This document shows positions 25,795 through 35,823 of a DNA stretch of 40,867 bases, one piece after another. The DNA is from Komagataeibacter europaeus LMG 18890 (GTDB taxonomy: Bacteria > Pseudomonadota > Alphaproteobacteria > Acetobacterales > Acetobacteraceae). Under the pieces are notes generated by a model. It was not told the DNA's origin, did no database searches, and saw only the letters and a program-made list of their open reading frames with translations. The stretch spans positions 1 through 40,867 of the forward strand of contig NZ_CADP01000012.1 in assembly GCF_000285295.1 (NCBI RefSeq). Direction: 5' to 3'. The stretch's first letter is position 1. Each line of letters opens with the position of its first letter. The position numbers and the translations under genes were made by a program.

Positions 25795-26135
25795 ATCTTT
25801 TCGTGATCCTGTGTGAAGCGAGGGAAGCGATGCCCTCTACCCAGAGTTGTTTACAAGTATTAATAACAAAGAACAAAACATAAACATAAACATACCACAT
25901 TGCCGCCATATTGGCCCCGACTTTTCCCCTTTACCTGCGCTCACGGACTGCTGTGCTTTAATAACTGCAGTTTTCAGCCATCTTTCCTACATCTTTAATT
26001 GACCACCCATGAAATCCCATGTTATCCCATGGCCATACCGGACAAAGGGTGGCGGCCGGATTCCGGCGCTGTCACCTGGCGGTCAGTCAGTCATCCGGTT
26101 CCTGAAATTCATGCCGAGGGAGGGCATCGCGCAGC
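25795..26135. promoter_or_regulatory. AT-rich region ahead of the division cluster
   Basis: Holds three ACATAA units in tandem (25874-25893), the palindrome AACTGCAGTT (25963-25972), and the mraZ control region described separately. No gene is supported. Confidence 0.5.
25999..26030. promoter_or_regulatory. Three-fold MraZ box overlapping a candidate promoter
   Basis: CCCAT occurs at 26006, 26016 and 26026, exactly 10 bases apart, so the minus strand reads TGGG three times in phase with the helix. MraZ binds several TGGG direct repeats with 5-base gaps ahead of its own gene (known in E. coli). TTGACC (25999-26004) followed after 18 bases by TATCCC would place the boxes between and over the promoter elements, suitable for autorepression. 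Confidence 0.7.
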
Positions 26136-26609
26136 GTGAGTGTATTCCTGGGCACACACCAGAACCGGCTGGATGCAAAGGGACGGGTTTCCATTCCTTC
26201 CACCTTCCGCGCCGCGCTGCGTGTCCGGGCCAAATCGGGCGAGCCACTGGCCATACTGCGCCCGTCCCATCTGCATCCCTGCCTCGAGGCATGGCCCGCT
26301 GATGCTTTTGCCGCACTGACCCGCCCGCTGGATGAAATGGACATTTTTTCCGAAGACCACGACGACCTCGCCACCGCCCTGTACGCCGATGCCTATCCGT
26401 TCGAGGCCGACAAGGAAGGGCGCATCCTGCTGCCGGAATCGCTGCGGACCTATGCGGGGCTGACGGATCAGGTCACGTTCATGGGACTGGGCCGCACCTT
26501 CCAGATCTGGGACCTGCAGGCAGCGGCCCAGCGCCGCGCCGCCGCGCGCGAACGCGCCCGCCGCCTGACGGCGGGCCGGGGCGCCCCCGCCACGGGCACG
26601 CCATCATGA
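26136..26609 (+). CDS. mraZ: Transcriptional regulator MraZ
   Basis: 157 residues with two SpoVT/AbrB-like halves; the signature DxKGR occurs twice, DAKGR at 13-17 and DKEGR at 92-96. MraZ forms ring oligomers and represses the division and cell wall cluster. The start is GTG at 26136, with AGGGAGGG upstream at a long spacing. The C-terminal ~30 residues are Ala/Arg-rich ([20 protein letters not shown]). It opens the cluster and its TGA overlaps the rsmH start. Confidence 0.95.
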   Translation: MSVFLGTHQNRLDAKGRVSIPSTFRAALRVRAKSGEPLAILRPSHLHPCLEAWPADAFAALTRPLDEMDIFSEDHDDLATALYADAYPFEADKEGRILLPESLRTYAGLTDQVTFMGLGRTFQIWDLQAAAQRRAAARERARRLTAGRGAPATGTPS

Positions 26610-27607
26610 ACGGTCCCTTCCCCCCGCACGATCCCGGCCATGTGCCCGTCATGCTGGCCGAGGTCATGGAATACCTCGCCCCGCATGATGGTGGCCGTTA
26701 CGTAGACGGCACGTTTGGCGGCGGCGGCTATGCGCGCGCCATCCTTGCTTCGTGCGACTGCCAGCTATGGGGCATCGACCGCGACCCCGCCGCCATCGCG
26801 CGCGGCGCGGCGCTGGCCCCCGCCTTTCCCGACGGGCATGGCGCGTCACGGCTGCACCTGCTTCATGGCGGGTTTGCCGACATGGCGGACCTGCTGGCGC
26901 GGGACGGCGTCACGAAGGTTGACGGCATCGTGCTGGACCTTGGCGTATCGTCCTACCAGATCGACGAGGCCGAGCGCGGCTTCTCCTTCCGCATGGACGG
27001 GCCGCTGGACATGCGCATGAACGACACGGGGCCGACGGCGGCCGACGTGGTCAACACGCTGCCCGAAGGGGAGCTGGCGGACATCATCTATCATTATGGC
27101 GAGGAACGGCTATCGCGCCGCGTCGCCCGCGCCATCGTGGCCGCCCGGGCCGAAGCCCCGCTGCTGCGCACGGCGCAGCTTGCGGACGTGGTGCGTTCGG
27201 TCGTGCGTCCCGACCGGTCGGGCATCGACCCCGCCACCCGCACGTTCCAGGGCCTGCGCATCCACGTCAATGACGAACTGGGCCAGATCAGCCGCGTGCT
27301 GGAAACCGCCCCGCGCCTGCTGGCGCCCGGCGGGCGGCTGGTTGTCGTATCGTTCCATTCGCTTGAGGACAGGCTGGTCAAGCAGGCGATGTCGCGCGCC
27401 GCGGGCCGCATGCCCGCCCCCTCACGCCATGACCCGCGCGCCATGACCGCGCGCGCGGCCCCCACGGACTTCACGCTCCTGACCGGACGCCCCATCCGGC
27501 CGGGAGAAGAAGAAACCCGCCGTAATCCACGTGCACGCAGCGCAAGACTGCGCGCGATGGAATGCATCGCCCCCTCATCCATTCCAGCATCGGAAACTGC
27601 CGAATGA
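26606..27607 (+). CDS. rsmH: 16S rRNA (cytosine1402-N4)-methyltransferase
   Basis: 333 residues; methylates N4 of C1402 in the 16S P site. Starts [13 protein letters not shown] (12-24), with the SAM-binding [15 protein letters not shown] (33-47), [11 protein letters not shown] with the PxxQ-like SSYQ segment, and [13 protein letters not shown], followed by [10 protein letters not shown] near the C-terminus. All are typical. The ATG overlaps the mraZ stop and its own TGA overlaps the ftsL start. Confidence 0.97.
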   Translation: MNGPFPPHDPGHVPVMLAEVMEYLAPHDGGRYVDGTFGGGGYARAILASCDCQLWGIDRDPAAIARGAALAPAFPDGHGASRLHLLHGGFADMADLLARDGVTKVDGIVLDLGVSSYQIDEAERGFSFRMDGPLDMRMNDTGPTAADVVNTLPEGELADIIYHYGEERLSRRVARAIVAARAEAPLLRTAQLADVVRSVVRPDRSGIDPATRTFQGLRIHVNDELGQISRVLETAPRLLAPGGRLVVVSFHSLEDRLVKQAMSRAAGRMPAPSRHDPRAMTARAAPTDFTLLTGRPIRPGEEETRRNPRARSARLRAMECIAPSSIPASETAE

Positions 27608-28392
27608 GTCGGTTTGTCACGTTATTCTTCGCCGTGGTGGCGGCGGCCTCCGGCCTGTTCCTGTATAACAAGAAACAGCAGACGACCGCCCTTGACCACC
27701 AGATCGCACAGATCGTGGAACAGACCGAACACGTACGTTCGCAAACGGCGATGCTGCGCGCCGAATGGGCCATGCTGAACCAGCCCGACCGCCTGGGCAC
27801 GCTGGCCAGCCGGTATGACAGGAGCCTGCAGCCCGTCACGCCGGGCCAGTTCGTGCAGATGTCGGCCCTGGCGTCCCACATGCCGGCGCCCGGCAGCCCG
27901 CTGCACCATCCCGCCCCGGCCCCGCGCGCGACAATGGTTGCGACGCTGGCCGCCGACCATGTCGTGATCCCGCCTGCGCATGACGCGGCCCCCCATGCGG
28001 TCCCGGCCATGCCTGCCGCCCCGGCCGCGCCGCATGTCGATCATGTGGCGTCGGCCCCCCGCCATGCCGACCCCGCGCCCGCCGCGCATGATGCCCTGGC
28101 CCGCGCCCTGGCGCAGAATGACACGCGCCCCGCCCCGGCCCGCGCCCCGGCTGCCGAACACGTGCATGCGCCCGAACGCCCGGTGGCGGTGGCTGCGGCC
28201 GAACCGGCCCGCCCCCCGGTCGTGCATGACACCGTCATATCCCCCACCCGCATGGGGGCCAGCTATCACGCGCGCAGCCAGAACATAGCCGAGGCCGCAT
28301 GGCACCCGGCGGCGGCCGTACACATTGGCGGCAGTTCCCTTGGCACGCCCCATGTCAGCGCCCTGCCGCCCCCGGTGCCTGTCAGCAACTGA
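27604..28392 (+). CDS. ftsL: Cell division protein FtsL with long His/Pro/Ala-rich tail
   Basis: 262 residues, about twice the usual ~100-130. The FtsL core is residues 1-85: a short cytoplasmic start, membrane helix (4-20), a coiled coil (24-58) and the conserved end [21 protein letters not shown]. The protein sits between rsmH and ftsI, the normal position, and with FtsB and FtsQ would activate FtsW-FtsI at the septum. Residues ~91-262 form a periplasmic low-complexity tail rich in Ala and Pro with 17 His and no Cys. Identity rests on position and core; the tail is unexplained. Confidence 0.85.
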   Translation: MSRFVTLFFAVVAAASGLFLYNKKQQTTALDHQIAQIVEQTEHVRSQTAMLRAEWAMLNQPDRLGTLASRYDRSLQPVTPGQFVQMSALASHMPAPGSPLHHPAPAPRATMVATLAADHVVIPPAHDAAPHAVPAMPAAPAAPHVDHVASAPRHADPAPAAHDALARALAQNDTRPAPARAPAAEHVHAPERPVAVAAAEPARPPVVHDTVISPTRMGASYHARSQNIAEAAWHPAAAVHIGGSSLGTPHVSALPPPVPVSN

Positions 28393-28435
28393 TCCCTGAA
28401 CCCTTTTCCACCCCGGCCCCCAGCCCGGAACGCGC

Positions 28436-30463
28436 ATGAACAACCCGCCCCATGACCCGCCAGCCAGAAGCGCGCAGGACACCATCCCCGTCGGTGGCAG
28501 CCTGCGTACGCTCATGGCGCAGGACCGGATGCATGCGCGGCTTGTGGTTGTGGCCGGTGTGTTCTGCGTCCTGTTTTCGGCCATCGGGCTGAAGCTGACG
28601 ATGGCGACGATCATCAGCCCCATGCCGCCACAACAGCAGCAGATCGCGCCACAGGTCCCCCCGATCCCCAAAAGCGACCCGAAGGGCATGATCGCGGGGG
28701 ATGTGGCGCTGCCGCAGGTTCATCGCGCCTCGATCATCGACCGCACGGGGCAGGTGCTGGCCATGTCGCTGCCGGTGGCGCAGGTCTATGCCAACCCGCA
28801 GGAAATGATTGACGCCGCCGACGCCGCCCACAAGCTGAAGACCGCCCTGCCCACCCTGAACGAGCAGGAAACGAAACGCCGCCTGTCGCTGAACAAGCAG
28901 TTCGTCTATCTGGCGCGTGACATTTCCCCGGCACAGGAACTGGCGATCAACAACCTTGGCATTCCCGGCATCTATTTCGAACCGGGCGAGCGCCGGCGCT
29001 ACCCCATGGGCAGCGTCGCGGCCCAGATACTGGGCGGCGTGGACATCGACGACCACGGGGTCGCGGGAGTGGAACGGTTTTTTGACAAGCGCCTGGACAG
29101 CGACCGCGCGCCGCTGCGCCTGTCGGTGGACGTGCGCGTGCAGAACGTGGTGCATGACGAACTGCAGTCCGCCATGGACACGTTCCAGGCCATCGGGGCC
29201 TGCGCCATCGTGATGGACGTGCATACGGGCGAGATCATAACCATGGTCAGCCTGCCCGATTACGACGCCAATGATTTTGGCCGCGCCGCGCCCGACGCGC
29301 GCTTCAACCGCGCCGTGACCGGCATGTACGAACCCGGTTCGACCTTCAAGCTGCAGACCGTCGCCATGGCGCTGCAGGACGGGGTCGCGCATATATGGGA
29401 CAGCTTTTCCAGCACGCCCATCAAGATCGGCCGCTTCACCATATCGGACATGAAGGCGGACCATTTCGCGCCATGGCTGTCCCTGCCCGAAGTCATGGCC
29501 TATTCCTCCAACCCGGCGGCGGCGCATATCGCGCTGGATGCGGGGGCGGCGCGCCAGCAGGACTGGCTGCGCAGCATGGGCTTCTTCTCCCGCGTGCCGA
29601 TCGAACTGCCCGAGGCGGGGCGGCCGATCGTGCCCTCCGTCCATAACTGGGGTGTCTCGACCACCATGACGGTGGCGTTCGGCCATGGCGTGGCCGAACC
29701 CCCGCTGTCCATTGTCCGGGGGACCGCCGCGACCGCCAACGGGGGCTTCCTGCTCAAGCCCACGCTGCTGGCGCCGGATACGGCAGGCCAGCAGGCGGAT
29801 GCGCCACCCGCGCCGGACGCAACCGATACGCCACCGGGCATGCCCGCCAGCGCCGAACGCCTGATTTCGGCGGCCAATTCGGACATCCTGCGCAGGATCC
29901 TGCGTCTCGACGTGGCGAAGGGCACGGGGCAGAAGGCGGAATCCCCCGGTTATTACGTGGGCGGCAAGACCGGGACGGCGGAAAAGATCGGCCCGCATGG
30001 CGGCTACCTGAAGCACGTCAACGTATCCGCCTTTACCGGTATATTCCCCATGAACGCGCCGCGTTACGCGATCTATGTCATGCTGGACAGCCCCAAGCCC
30101 ACGGCCCAGACCCATGGCTGGACCACGGCGGGGTGGAACGCGGCCCCCACCGCGTCGCACATGATCACGCGCATTGCGCCCATGCTGGGCCTGTTCCCCG
30201 ATACGCAGCATGCGGCCACGATCGAGGCATCGCTGGCCATTCCCATGCGGCCTGCCGTGCCGCGCGGCTATCGTGCGCTGGGGCCGGGCTACGATCCGGG
30301 TACGGCGCACCTGCATGAACATGAACGCGAGGTTACGGGCCACGCCGGCCACCCCCATGCCGCCCGCAAGGCCACCAGCACCGCACAGGTTCCCGCCCGT
30401 GACCTGCATGCCAGCAACGATGTGGACAGGCTGGCCGCCCCACACCCGCGCGACAGGGGATAA
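28436..30463 (+). CDS. ftsI: Peptidoglycan transpeptidase PBP3
   Basis: 675 residues; crosslinks septal peptidoglycan in complex with FtsW. There is a cytoplasmic tail (1-33), a membrane helix (about 34-55), a pedestal domain (RASIIDRTGQVLA, ERRRYPMGSVAAQILGGV) and a transpeptidase domain with the active-site Ser302 in GSTFK, the SSN triad at 357-359 and KTG at 511-513. It is longer than E. coli FtsI (588), with a Pro/Ala insertion (448-470) and a His-rich extension after about residue 610 (8 His in 65 residues). It starts 43 bases after ftsL and ends 5 bases before murE. Confidence 0.96.
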   Translation: MNNPPHDPPARSAQDTIPVGGSLRTLMAQDRMHARLVVVAGVFCVLFSAIGLKLTMATIISPMPPQQQQIAPQVPPIPKSDPKGMIAGDVALPQVHRASIIDRTGQVLAMSLPVAQVYANPQEMIDAADAAHKLKTALPTLNEQETKRRLSLNKQFVYLARDISPAQELAINNLGIPGIYFEPGERRRYPMGSVAAQILGGVDIDDHGVAGVERFFDKRLDSDRAPLRLSVDVRVQNVVHDELQSAMDTFQAIGACAIVMDVHTGEIITMVSLPDYDANDFGRAAPDARFNRAVTGMYEPGSTFKLQTVAMALQDGVAHIWDSFSSTPIKIGRFTISDMKADHFAPWLSLPEVMAYSSNPAAAHIALDAGAARQQDWLRSMGFFSRVPIELPEAGRPIVPSVHNWGVSTTMTVAFGHGVAEPPLSIVRGTAATANGGFLLKPTLLAPDTAGQQADAPPAPDATDTPPGMPASAERLISAANSDILRRILRLDVAKGTGQKAESPGYYVGGKTGTAEKIGPHGGYLKHVNVSAFTGIFPMNAPRYAIYVMLDSPKPTAQTHGWTTAGWNAAPTASHMITRIAPMLGLFPDTQHAATIEASLAIPMRPAVPRGYRALGPGYDPGTAHLHEHEREVTGHAGHPHAARKATSTAQVPARDLHASNDVDRLAAPHPRDRG

Positions 30464-30468
30464 TATCA

Positions 30469-31941
30469 ATGCACCTGCCTGAAGTCCTGCGCCGCGCCGG
30501 CGTGGACACGCCCGTACCCACCGGGGCGGCCGACCTGACCATTACCGGCATTACCGCCGACAGCCGCGCCATTAGCCCCGGCATGATCTTCGCCGCCCTG
30601 CATGGCACGCACATGGACGGGCGGGCCTACATCCCGCAGGCCATGGCGAACGGGGCCGTGGCCGTGCTGCTGGACGCCACCCCGGCGTCCGATACGCCGC
30701 CCGGCGTCATTGCCCTCCGCGTGCCCGATGCGCGCCGCACGCTGGCGCTGGTTGCCCGCGTGCTGACGCCGCGTGTCCCCGCGTCCATCGCGGCGGTGAC
30801 CGGCACGAACGGCAAGACCAGCACGGTGGAATTCCTGCGCCAGATCTGGACCCTGCAGGGATTGCCCGCGGGCACCATCGGCACGCTGGGCGCGGTCGCG
30901 CCCTGCCCGCTGCCCGATTGCGGGCCGGTGCTGACCACGCCCGACAGCGTGGGGCTCATGCGCATGCTGGGCGCCATGGCGGAAGCCGGCGTGGATCACG
31001 TGGCGATCGAGGCATCATCCCACGGGCTGGAACAGCGCAGGCTGGACGGGCTGGCGCCGTATGCGGCCGGTTTCAGCAACCTGACCCGCGACCATCTGGA
31101 CTACCACGGCACGACCGAACACTATCGGGCGGCCAAACTGCGGCTGTTCGACACCATCGTGCCCGAAGGCGGCATCGCCGCCATCAACGCGGACATGGAT
31201 GCGCCAACCTGCGCCGCCATTGCCGACATCGCGCGCCGCCGCGACCTTGTCCTGCGCAGCACGGGCGAACAGGGCACGACCCTGCGCCTGCTGGACGCGC
31301 GCCCGACACCCACGGGGCAGGTGCTGCGCATCGCCACCGCCGCCATGGTGCATGAAATCACGGTGCCGCTGGTGGGGCGGTTTCAGGTTGACAACATGCT
31401 GCTGGCCGCCGCCATGGCGGACCGGGACGCCGCCGGGCCGGAACGGGCGGTGCCGCTGCTGGAACGCCTGCATGGCGTGCGCGGGCGGATGGAACGGGTG
31501 GCGGTGCTGCCGGGCGGGGCGGCGGCCTATGTCGATTACGCCCACACGCCCGATGCGCTGGCGCGCCTGCTGCAGTCGCTGCGCCCGCATACGCCGGGCC
31601 GGCTTGTGGTGGTGATGGGGGCTGGCGGTGATCGGGACCGGGGCAAGCGGCCCGTCATGGGGGCGACCGCAACGCGCCTTGCCGACCGGGTGATCGTGAC
31701 CGATGACAACCCGCGCACGGAACGGCCCGACACCATCCGCGCCGCGATCATGGCAGCCGCCCCCGGCGCTACCGAAATCGGGGACAGGCGGCGCGCGATC
31801 GCGGCCGGGCTGGACATGCTGGGCGCGGGTGACGTGCTGGTGGTGGCGGGCAAGGGCCATGAACAGGGACAGGTCGTGGGCCACGACGTCCTGCCATTTG
31901 ATGATGCCACGGTCATCCGTGGCCTGACAGGGAATGAATGA
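30469..31941 (+). CDS. murE: UDP-MurNAc-tripeptide synthetase (meso-DAP adding)
   Basis: 490 residues; adds meso-diaminopimelate to UDP-MurNAc-L-Ala-D-Glu. The ATP-binding TGTNGKTS is at 111-118, the carbamylated-lysine position is Lys223 (AAKLRLFD), and DNPR at 413-416 is the motif that selects meso-DAP over lysine. Located in the conserved order ftsI-murE-murF. Its TGA overlaps the murF ATG. Confidence 0.98.
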   Translation: MHLPEVLRRAGVDTPVPTGAADLTITGITADSRAISPGMIFAALHGTHMDGRAYIPQAMANGAVAVLLDATPASDTPPGVIALRVPDARRTLALVARVLTPRVPASIAAVTGTNGKTSTVEFLRQIWTLQGLPAGTIGTLGAVAPCPLPDCGPVLTTPDSVGLMRMLGAMAEAGVDHVAIEASSHGLEQRRLDGLAPYAAGFSNLTRDHLDYHGTTEHYRAAKLRLFDTIVPEGGIAAINADMDAPTCAAIADIARRRDLVLRSTGEQGTTLRLLDARPTPTGQVLRIATAAMVHEITVPLVGRFQVDNMLLAAAMADRDAAGPERAVPLLERLHGVRGRMERVAVLPGGAAAYVDYAHTPDALARLLQSLRPHTPGRLVVVMGAGGDRDRGKRPVMGATATRLADRVIVTDDNPRTERPDTIRAAIMAAAPGATEIGDRRRAIAAGLDMLGAGDVLVVAGKGHEQGQVVGHDVLPFDDATVIRGLTGNE

Positions 31942-33335
31942 CACTGTTATGGAACCGCGCGGACCTGCTGGCCGCGACATCGGGGCGTTTCGCGTCAACA
32001 TCACACGACGATATCGCGGGGACCGGCGTTTCGATCGATACCCGCACGCTGCGGCCGGGCGATGTGTTCATCGCGCTGCAGGGTGAAAACAGCAACGGGC
32101 ACGCCCATGTGGCCGCCGCGCTGGATGCCGGGGCGGCCGCAATCGTTGCGCATGAGCCGTGCGGGATCGATGACCCGCGCATCCTGATGGTGCGCGATAC
32201 GCTTGCGGCCATGCGGGACATGGCGCACTTTGCACGCGCGCGCTTTGCCGGGCGCATGGTGGCGGTGACCGGCAGCGTGGGCAAGACATCGGTCAAGGAC
32301 ATGCTGCGCCATGCGCTGGCGGCGTGCGGCCCGACGCATTACGCGGTGGCGTCATACAACAACCACTGGGGCGTGCCGCTGACGCTGGCGCGCCTGCCTG
32401 CCGATGCCGCGTACTGCGTGTGCGAGATCGGGATGAACCACCCCGGCGAGATCCGGCCCCTGGCCTTCATGGTGCGGCCCGATGTCGCGGTGGTGACGAC
32501 GGTTGCGTCCTCGCACCTGGGGCTTATGGGCAGCCTTGAGGCCATTGCGCGCGAAAAGGCGGAAATCCTGCTGGCCCTGCCCCGTGGCGGCGGGACCGGG
32601 ATCGTGCCGGCGGGCGTTACCGGCGCGGAATATTTCCGGCGCAATGCCGAAAGCATGGAAGCCACGTTGTGGTGGGCGGGGCACACGCCGGACTGCGCCG
32701 CATATGAAACGGATGTGCGGACCGACGCGCAGGGCAGCGGGTTCGACCTGTCCCTGCCCGGCTGGCAGGGGCATGCACGGGTGAACGCGCCGGGACGCCA
32801 CATGGCCGACAACGCCATGCTGGCGCTGGCCGCAGCCCATGCGGCGGGCGCGGACATGGGCCATGCGGTGGCCGGACTGGCCACCTTCCGCCCCGGCGCG
32901 GGACGCGGGGCGATGGCAAAGGTGATGCATGACAAAGTCACCCTGCTGGATGAAAGCTACAATGCGTCCCCTGCATCCGTACGGGCGGCCCTGGACCTGC
33001 TGGGGCTGGTCGCCACTGGGCGGCGTGTCGCCATCCTTGGCGACATGCTTGAACTGGGTGCGTTTGCACGGCATGAGCATACCTCCCTTCTCCCTGCCGT
33101 CCGCGCGAACGCGGATATTGTCTTCTGTTGCGGCCCGAATATGAAAACACTCTTCGACACCCTGCCTTCTTCCCTACAGGGGGGGTGGATGCCTGATTCC
33201 CGCATGCTTGCCCCACTGGTGCGCGCGGCCCTGCGCGCGGGTGACACCGTCATGGTCAAGGGCAGCCTTGGCAGCCGGATGCGCGACGTCGTCACCGCCA
33301 TGCAGGCGGATGATGCGCGGGTGGGACCGGCCTGA
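31938..33335 (+). CDS. murF: UDP-MurNAc-pentapeptide synthetase (D-Ala-D-Ala adding)
   Basis: 465 residues; adds D-Ala-D-Ala to the UDP-MurNAc-tripeptide. The P-loop TGSVGKTS (111-118) is the MurF form, followed by [15 protein letters not shown] and [10 protein letters not shown], and [16 protein letters not shown] in the C-terminal domain. The start ATGA overlaps murE, and the stop shares one base with the mraY ATG (TGATG). Confidence 0.97.
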   Translation: MTLLWNRADLLAATSGRFASTSHDDIAGTGVSIDTRTLRPGDVFIALQGENSNGHAHVAAALDAGAAAIVAHEPCGIDDPRILMVRDTLAAMRDMAHFARARFAGRMVAVTGSVGKTSVKDMLRHALAACGPTHYAVASYNNHWGVPLTLARLPADAAYCVCEIGMNHPGEIRPLAFMVRPDVAVVTTVASSHLGLMGSLEAIAREKAEILLALPRGGGTGIVPAGVTGAEYFRRNAESMEATLWWAGHTPDCAAYETDVRTDAQGSGFDLSLPGWQGHARVNAPGRHMADNAMLALAAAHAAGADMGHAVAGLATFRPGAGRGAMAKVMHDKVTLLDESYNASPASVRAALDLLGLVATGRRVAILGDMLELGAFARHEHTSLLPAVRANADIVFCCGPNMKTLFDTLPSSLQGGWMPDSRMLAPLVRAALRAGDTVMVKGSLGSRMRDVVTAMQADDARVGPA

Positions 33336-34426
33336 TGCTGTATGACCTGTTCCAGCAGCATGCGGGGGCCCATACCTCCATGCTCAACCTGTTCCGCTAC
33401 ATCACCTTCCGTTCCGGGGCGGCGTGCCTGACCGCGCTGGTCATCAGCCTGTGCCTTGGCAACCCGCTGATCGCGCATCTGCGCCGCATCCAGCGCGGCG
33501 GGCAGCCGATCCGTGCGCTCGGGCCGGAACGCCACCTGATCGAAAAGGTCGGCACCCCCACCATGGGCGGCGTGCTGATCCTGGTCTCGCTGTTCGGCTC
33601 CACCCTGCTATGGGCGGACCTGACCAACGGGTTCGTCTGGGCCGTGATGCTGATTACGCTGGCGTTCGGCGCGGTGGGCTTTGCCGATGATTACCTGAAG
33701 CTGTCGCGCCGCAATACCGATGGCGTGTCCAAGCGCATGCGGCTGGGGTGTGAATTCGGCGCGTCCCTGATCGGTGGCATCTGGCTGGAACACATGATGC
33801 CGCCCGACCTTGCCAATCACCTGGCCTTTCCGTTCGTCAAGGACCTGCTGCTGCCGCTGGGCTATGCCTTCCCGCTGTTCGCCATGATCACCATTACGGG
33901 TTTTGGCAACGCCGTGAACTTTACCGACGGGCTGGACGGGCTGGCCATCGTGCCGGTCATCATCGCCGCCCTTGTGTTCGCGCTGATTTCCTACCTTGTG
34001 GGCAACCATGTCTTTGCCGACTACCTGCAGTTGCATGCCGTGCCGGGCACGGGGGAACTGGGGGTATTCTGTTCGGCACTTGTGGGGGCGGGGCTTGGGT
34101 TCCTGTGGTTCAACGCGCCGCCGGCCGCCGTGTTCATGGGCGATACGGGGTCGCTGGCGCTGGGTGGCGCGCTGGGGGCGGTCGCGGTTGCGGTCAAGCA
34201 TGAACTGGTGCTGTGCATTGTCGGTGGCCTGTTCGTGGTGGAAACCTTTTCCGTCATCATCCAGGTGTTCTGGTACAAGCGCACCGGTCGGCGCGTGTTC
34301 CTGATGGCCCCGCTGCACCACCATTTTGAAAAGAAGGGCTGGGCGGAATCCAAGATCGTCATCCGCTTCTGGATCGTGTCCATCGTGCTGGGGCTGTGTG
34401 GGCTGGCCACGCTGAAACTGCGATGA
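33335..34426 (+). CDS. mraY: Phospho-MurNAc-pentapeptide translocase
   Basis: 363 residues, about ten membrane helices. Transfers phospho-MurNAc-pentapeptide to undecaprenyl phosphate, making lipid I on the inner face of the inner membrane. Conserved segments are [11 protein letters not shown] (72-82), the Asp-rich [29 protein letters not shown] and [11 protein letters not shown], which bind Mg2+ and the nucleotide substrate. An ATGA overlap leads to murD. Confidence 0.98.
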   Translation: MLYDLFQQHAGAHTSMLNLFRYITFRSGAACLTALVISLCLGNPLIAHLRRIQRGGQPIRALGPERHLIEKVGTPTMGGVLILVSLFGSTLLWADLTNGFVWAVMLITLAFGAVGFADDYLKLSRRNTDGVSKRMRLGCEFGASLIGGIWLEHMMPPDLANHLAFPFVKDLLLPLGYAFPLFAMITITGFGNAVNFTDGLDGLAIVPVIIAALVFALISYLVGNHVFADYLQLHAVPGTGELGVFCSALVGAGLGFLWFNAPPAAVFMGDTGSLALGGALGAVAVAVKHELVLCIVGGLFVVETFSVIIQVFWYKRTGRRVFLMAPLHHHFEKKGWAESKIVIRFWIVSIVLGLCGLATLKLR

Positions 34427-35823
34427 GCACGACCTTCCCCCCTTCCCTGCTGGCCGCCCACCATTACGGCGTGGCCGGCCTGGGCCGCAATGGCGCCGCC
34501 GCGGTCACCGCCCTGCTGGCGATGGGGGCCAGCGTGCAGGCATGGGACGACCGCGCGGAAGCCCGTGCGGCCCTTGCGCCGCATGAACGGCTGAAGATCG
34601 CACCCTTTGACAACATGCTGGGACTGGCGGGGCTGGTGCTTTCGCCGGGTATCCCGCATAACCTGCCCGCGCCCCACCCGCTGGCGCGCATGGCGGTGGA
34701 GGCATTCGTGCCGATCCTGTCGGATGCGGAACTGCTGTACCGCGCCGTGCGCACCGCGGGCAGTCGCGCACGGTTCGCGGGCATTACCGGCACCAATGGC
34801 AAATCAACCACGACGGTGCTGCTGGCCCACATGCTGGCCGGTTGCGGCATGCCGGTCGCCACTGGCGGCAACCTTGGGCCCGCGGCGCTTTCCCTGCCGC
34901 TGCTGCCCGATGACGGGGTGTACGTGCTGGAAATGTCGTCCTACATGCTGGAACGGCTGGAGCAGATGCACTTCAATGTCGCCTGCCTGCTGAACCTTAC
35001 CCCCGACCATCTGGACCGGCATGGCGACATGGCGGGGTATGTCACCGCCAAGCTGCATGTCTTCGACCACCAGCATGCGGGCGATCTGGCGGTACTGGGC
35101 GAGACCCTGCCCGATTACGAGACGATCCGCAGGCGGCTGGCGGTCACGCGGACCACCATTGCCTGCGTCAGCGGCGCGGACATGCCACAATGCGACCTGT
35201 ACTGCACGCCCGACGCGCTGTGTGACCATGACGGCGTGATTGCCGACCTGCGCGCGGCCCATGACCTGCCGGGCACCCATAACCGCGAAAACGCGGCCGC
35301 CGCGACCGCCATGGCGCTGCATCTGGGCATGCCACGGGCGGCGGTGGAACCCGCCCTCGCATCCTTTGCAGCCCTGGACCACCGGCAGAAAACCGTGGGC
35401 GGCATTGATGTCGTCCGCTTCATCAATGACAGCAAGGCCACCAATGCGGATGCGACCGCGCGCGCGCTGGCGTGCCATGACCGGATAGTGTGGATCGCGG
35501 GCGGCACGGCCAAGGCTGGCGGGATCGAGGAACTGGCCCCCCTGTTCAACCGCGTCGCCATGGCGCTGCTGATCGGGCGGGATGCGCCGGTCCTGGCGAC
35601 GACGCTGGCCCGCCACGGCATTCCCCACCGCATTGTCGAAACCCTTGACCGCGCCGTGCCCGAAGCACTGGACCGCGCGCGCGAACTGGGCGCCGATGTC
35701 GTGATGCTGTCGCCCGCCTGCGCCAGTTTCGACCAGTTCAGCGGGTTCGAGGCCCGTGGCGCGCGTTTCGCGGCACTGGTGCATGAACTGGCCGCCAGCA
35801 GGGATGGAACCGCCCGCGCATGA
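34423..35823 (+). CDS. murD: UDP-MurNAc-L-Ala:D-Glu ligase
   Basis: 466 residues; adds D-glutamate to UDP-MurNAc-L-alanine. VAGLGRNG near the N-terminus (17-24) binds the UDP group, GTNGKSTT (123-130) binds ATP, and FINDSKATN near 331-339 is the MurD C-terminal signature. The frame is open from 34396 but ATG 34423 overlaps the mraY stop and is the likely start. Its TGA overlaps the ftsW ATG. Confidence 0.97.
   Translation: MSTTFPPSLLAAHHYGVAGLGRNGAAAVTALLAMGASVQAWDDRAEARAALAPHERLKIAPFDNMLGLAGLVLSPGIPHNLPAPHPLARMAVEAFVPILSDAELLYRAVRTAGSRARFAGITGTNGKSTTTVLLAHMLAGCGMPVATGGNLGPAALSLPLLPDDGVYVLEMSSYMLERLEQMHFNVACLLNLTPDHLDRHGDMAGYVTAKLHVFDHQHAGDLAVLGETLPDYETIRRRLAVTRTTIACVSGADMPQCDLYCTPDALCDHDGVIADLRAAHDLPGTHNRENAAAATAMALHLGMPRAAVEPALASFAALDHRQKTVGGIDVVRFINDSKATNADATARALACHDRIVWIAGGTAKAGGIEELAPLFNRVAMALLIGRDAPVLATTLARHGIPHRIVETLDRAVPEALDRARELGADVVMLSPACASFDQFSGFEARGARFAALVHELAASRDGTARA

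Noticed and set aside
25874-25893. Three tandem ACATAA units as a possible CRISPR or origin iteron
   Set aside because: Too short and too few units, no spacers; no other array-like repeat was seen in the window.
28382-30469. 695-residue frame opposite ftsI
   Set aside because: Shadow of a real gene in high-GC DNA; no family features.
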